Origin: an uncultured Leptolyngbyaceae cyanobacterium
GTDB lineage: Bacteria; Cyanobacteriota; Cyanobacteriia; Leptolyngbyales; Leptolyngbyaceae
Assembly: GCA_938023035.1 (NCBI GenBank)
Contig: CALIDI010000014.1
Coordinates: forward strand, 16,182 to 80,181
Length of the DNA: 64,000 bases
Direction of reading: 5' to 3'
Below, in pieces: positions 62,470 to 64,000 of this stretch (positions are counted from its first letter, which is position 1; every line of letters begins with the position of its first letter). The position numbers and the translations under genes were made by a program. Under the pieces are notes generated by a model, which was not told where the DNA came from, did no database searches, and was given only the letters and a program-made list of their open reading frames with translations.

Positions 62470-64000
62470 ATGATGACCGCAAGCAAGGTTGGTGCGATCG
62501 CGCTGTTTACCCTACTACTGACCCTCCAGCCACCCCTTCCAGGGATGACCTTCCCGATGATGTTAGCCAGTGGCGACGGCAGACAACTCGCCAGGGATAT
62601 CAAACAAACGCCGGGTAACGTGTTAGAACCAGCTAAAATTCAGCGGCTGGCGGAGCAGGCAGCTAAGACCACGGTACAGGCGGAGCAGGCCCTAGAGCAA
62701 GGACGCTACGACTCGGCGATCGCCCTGTTTCAGCAGGCTCAGCAACTATTTCAGCAGTTACCACCCCAAGTTTTTAACGAGCAGGTGCGCGATTGTCGCG
62801 AAGGAATCGCCAAAGCCTACCTGCTCAAGGGAGAGAGTCAAACGGCTTTGAGTCTGCTGGAGCCGCTGCTGATTGAGCGACAGCAGGCGGATGAGGCGAC
62901 CGTGCGCTTTATCGGCCTGCTGGCCTTGGCCTATTACGAAGTCGGCAACTACGCCAAGGCAGAGCAACTCTCCCGCCAGTTGGTCAATCGCTGGGAAGCC
63001 TTGCGCCGCCAAGGGGATAGCGATGACCAAAGTCGGATCACTCTGGCGGATCAACTCGGTTATATCTATCGCCTGTTACAAAAGGCTCTGGTGGCACAGG
63101 GTAAGACCGATGCAGCCCTAGAAGTAGCTGAACTCACCCGTGCCCGCGCCCTGGTTGCGCTGCTTTCCCAACGGCAGCAGCAACCGACGCCCCCTCCTAC
63201 CCTAGAGCAACTCCGCCAGATTGCCCGCAGTCAAAACTCAACCCTGGTGATGTATTCCATCGTGGGGCGCGAGATGAGGGTACTAAACATTGAACCGCGG
63301 GATGAAACGGATATTTACATTTGGGTGATAACTCCAGGGGGGGCGATTACCTTTCGCCCAGTGAATCTACCAAAAGCGGGTGTTCAATCTCTCAGAGCGT
63401 TGGTCTTGGCTACGCGAGAGCAAGGGATTGGGGTACGCGGGCGTGGCCTAGGGGTGGTGGCTACAGGCAGCAGCCGTGATCCGGTTCGGGGAACGAATCC
63501 CACCCGCCATCATGCCTCGCTGCAGAAACTACATCAGCTTTTAATCGCCCCAATTGCTGATTTACTACCCGGAGAGGCAACGGCCCATCTCACGTTGATT
63601 CCTGAAAGTTCTTTGTTGCTGGTGCCGTTTGCGGCGCTGCCCAACGAGGCAGGGCGCTATCTGATTGAACGCCATACTCTGCGGGTTTCTCCTTCAATCC
63701 AACTGCTAGAACTAACACGACAGCAACAGCAGCGGCAAGGTCCGAGTCGTTTGGTCTTTGCCCCAGAAACAGCATTAATTGTGGGTAATCCGGTGATGCC
63801 CAGTTTACCCCCTCAAGCGAATCAGCCCATCCAGCCGCTAGATGCGCTGCCAGAGGCAGAGCGAGAAGCACGGGCGATCGCCAGCCTCCTCAAAACCCAA
63901 CCGCTTTTGGGTCAGCAAGCCACCAAACAGGCTGTTGTCCAGCGCTTACCTCAGGCCAGCTTGATTCATTTGGCGACCCATGGCCTGCTGGATCTGGATG
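62470..64000 (+). CDS. TPR-CHAT domain protein (partial, cut by window edge)
   Basis: The first 510 codons are present. A signal-like hydrophobic N-terminus at about 8-32 (GAIALFTLLLTLQPPLPG) is followed by TPR-type helices at about 55-230 (AEQALEQGRYDSAIALFQQAQQLF, ALAYYEVGNYAKAEQLSRQL). The CHAT caspase-like domain begins near 240. It shows LRQIARSQNSTLVMYSIV, LTLIPESSLLLVPFAAL, and the catalytic-type His in LIHLATHG at about residue 502. The catalytic Cys would lie beyond the window. In cyanobacteria such proteins are related to HetF and to cell-surface or stress proteolysis. Confidence 0.88.
   Translation, partial: MMTASKVGAIALFTLLLTLQPPLPGMTFPMMLASGDGRQLARDIKQTPGNVLEPAKIQRLAEQAAKTTVQAEQALEQGRYDSAIALFQQAQQLFQQLPPQVFNEQVRDCREGIAKAYLLKGESQTALSLLEPLLIERQQADEATVRFIGLLALAYYEVGNYAKAEQLSRQLVNRWEALRRQGDSDDQSRITLADQLGYIYRLLQKALVAQGKTDAALEVAELTRARALVALLSQRQQQPTPPPTLEQLRQIARSQNSTLVMYSIVGREMRVLNIEPRDETDIYIWVITPGGAITFRPVNLPKAGVQSLRALVLATREQGIGVRGRGLGVVATGSSRDPVRGTNPTRHHASLQKLHQLLIAPIADLLPGEATAHLTLIPESSLLLVPFAALPNEAGRYLIERHTLRVSPSIQLLELTRQQQQRQGPSRLVFAPETALIVGNPVMPSLPPQANQPIQPLDALPEAEREARAIASLLKTQPLLGQQATKQAVVQRLPQASLIHLATHGLLDLD

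Overview
The window is chromosomal DNA from a cyanobacterium. The palindrome GCGATCGC (HIP1), the hallmark octamer of many cyanobacterial genomes, occurs dozens of times in genes and spacers. The gene set is also typical: Ycf66, DUF3038 plus DUF4335, DUF3531, DUF4278, a panC-cmk fusion, a transaldolase with EF-hands, STAND/WD40 and CHAT proteins, and a Uma2 remnant. Base composition is moderate, near half GC, and spacers are long and repeat-rich. A Leptolyngbya/Oscillatoria-like filamentous organism is plausible, but the sequence alone does not fix the genus. No rRNA, tRNA, CRISPR array or complete insertion sequence was recognised.

Layout. 1-10 kb: edge of a family 2 glycosyltransferase, a tiny DUF4278 gene with its own terminator, a zinc-ribbon/kinase/WD40 protein, a PAS-GAF-GAF histidine kinase, and the overlapping DUF3038/DUF4335 pair. 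10-20 kb: fmt, a GT-C membrane glycosyltransferase convergent with murJ, hemC, the pyrH-frr operon, a methyltransferase and a second Ser/Thr kinase. 20-32 kb: short 2Fe-2S ferredoxin, OmpR-type regulator, leuD, Ycf66, gnd, a secreted repeat protein, a PRC-barrel protein and mutS2. 32-38 kb: DUF3531 with a polysaccharide-type ABC permease, pirin, a ferritin-like protein, panC-cmk and a Lon-N-domain protein. 38.4-42.7 kb is a decaying accessory zone with a TPR pseudogene, a frameshifted Uma2 pseudogene, several dispersed repeats, and a GvpG-like gene coupled to a CbiG C-terminal gene. 42.7-51 kb: an EfeO/imelysin-like lipoprotein, a large FG-GAP metalloprotease, and the tal-glgP carbohydrate operon.

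51.6-55.3 kb holds the most distinctive locus: a contractile tail sheath, two different gp19-type tube proteins and a small tail-assembly protein, with no other phage genes. This looks like a core fragment of an extracellular or thylakoid-type contractile injection system. It faces a 1223-residue HTH/NB-ARC/WD40 STAND protein transcribed convergently. 59-64 kb carries a small gene with a near-consensus promoter and a strong terminator, a zinc-ribbon membrane peptide, asnS, and the first 510 codons of a TPR-CHAT protein cut by the window edge.

Housekeeping genes (fmt, hemC, pyrH, frr, leuD, gnd, mutS2, panC-cmk, tal, glgP, asnS) alternate with signalling and accessory genes. Most run as single genes or pairs. 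The tight couplings are DUF3038/DUF4335, pyrH/frr, gvpG/cbiG, tal/glgP and ABC permease/DUF3531. The spacers contain at least four dispersed repeat families, a MITE-like element with inverted ends, and several 15-25 bp tandem duplications.
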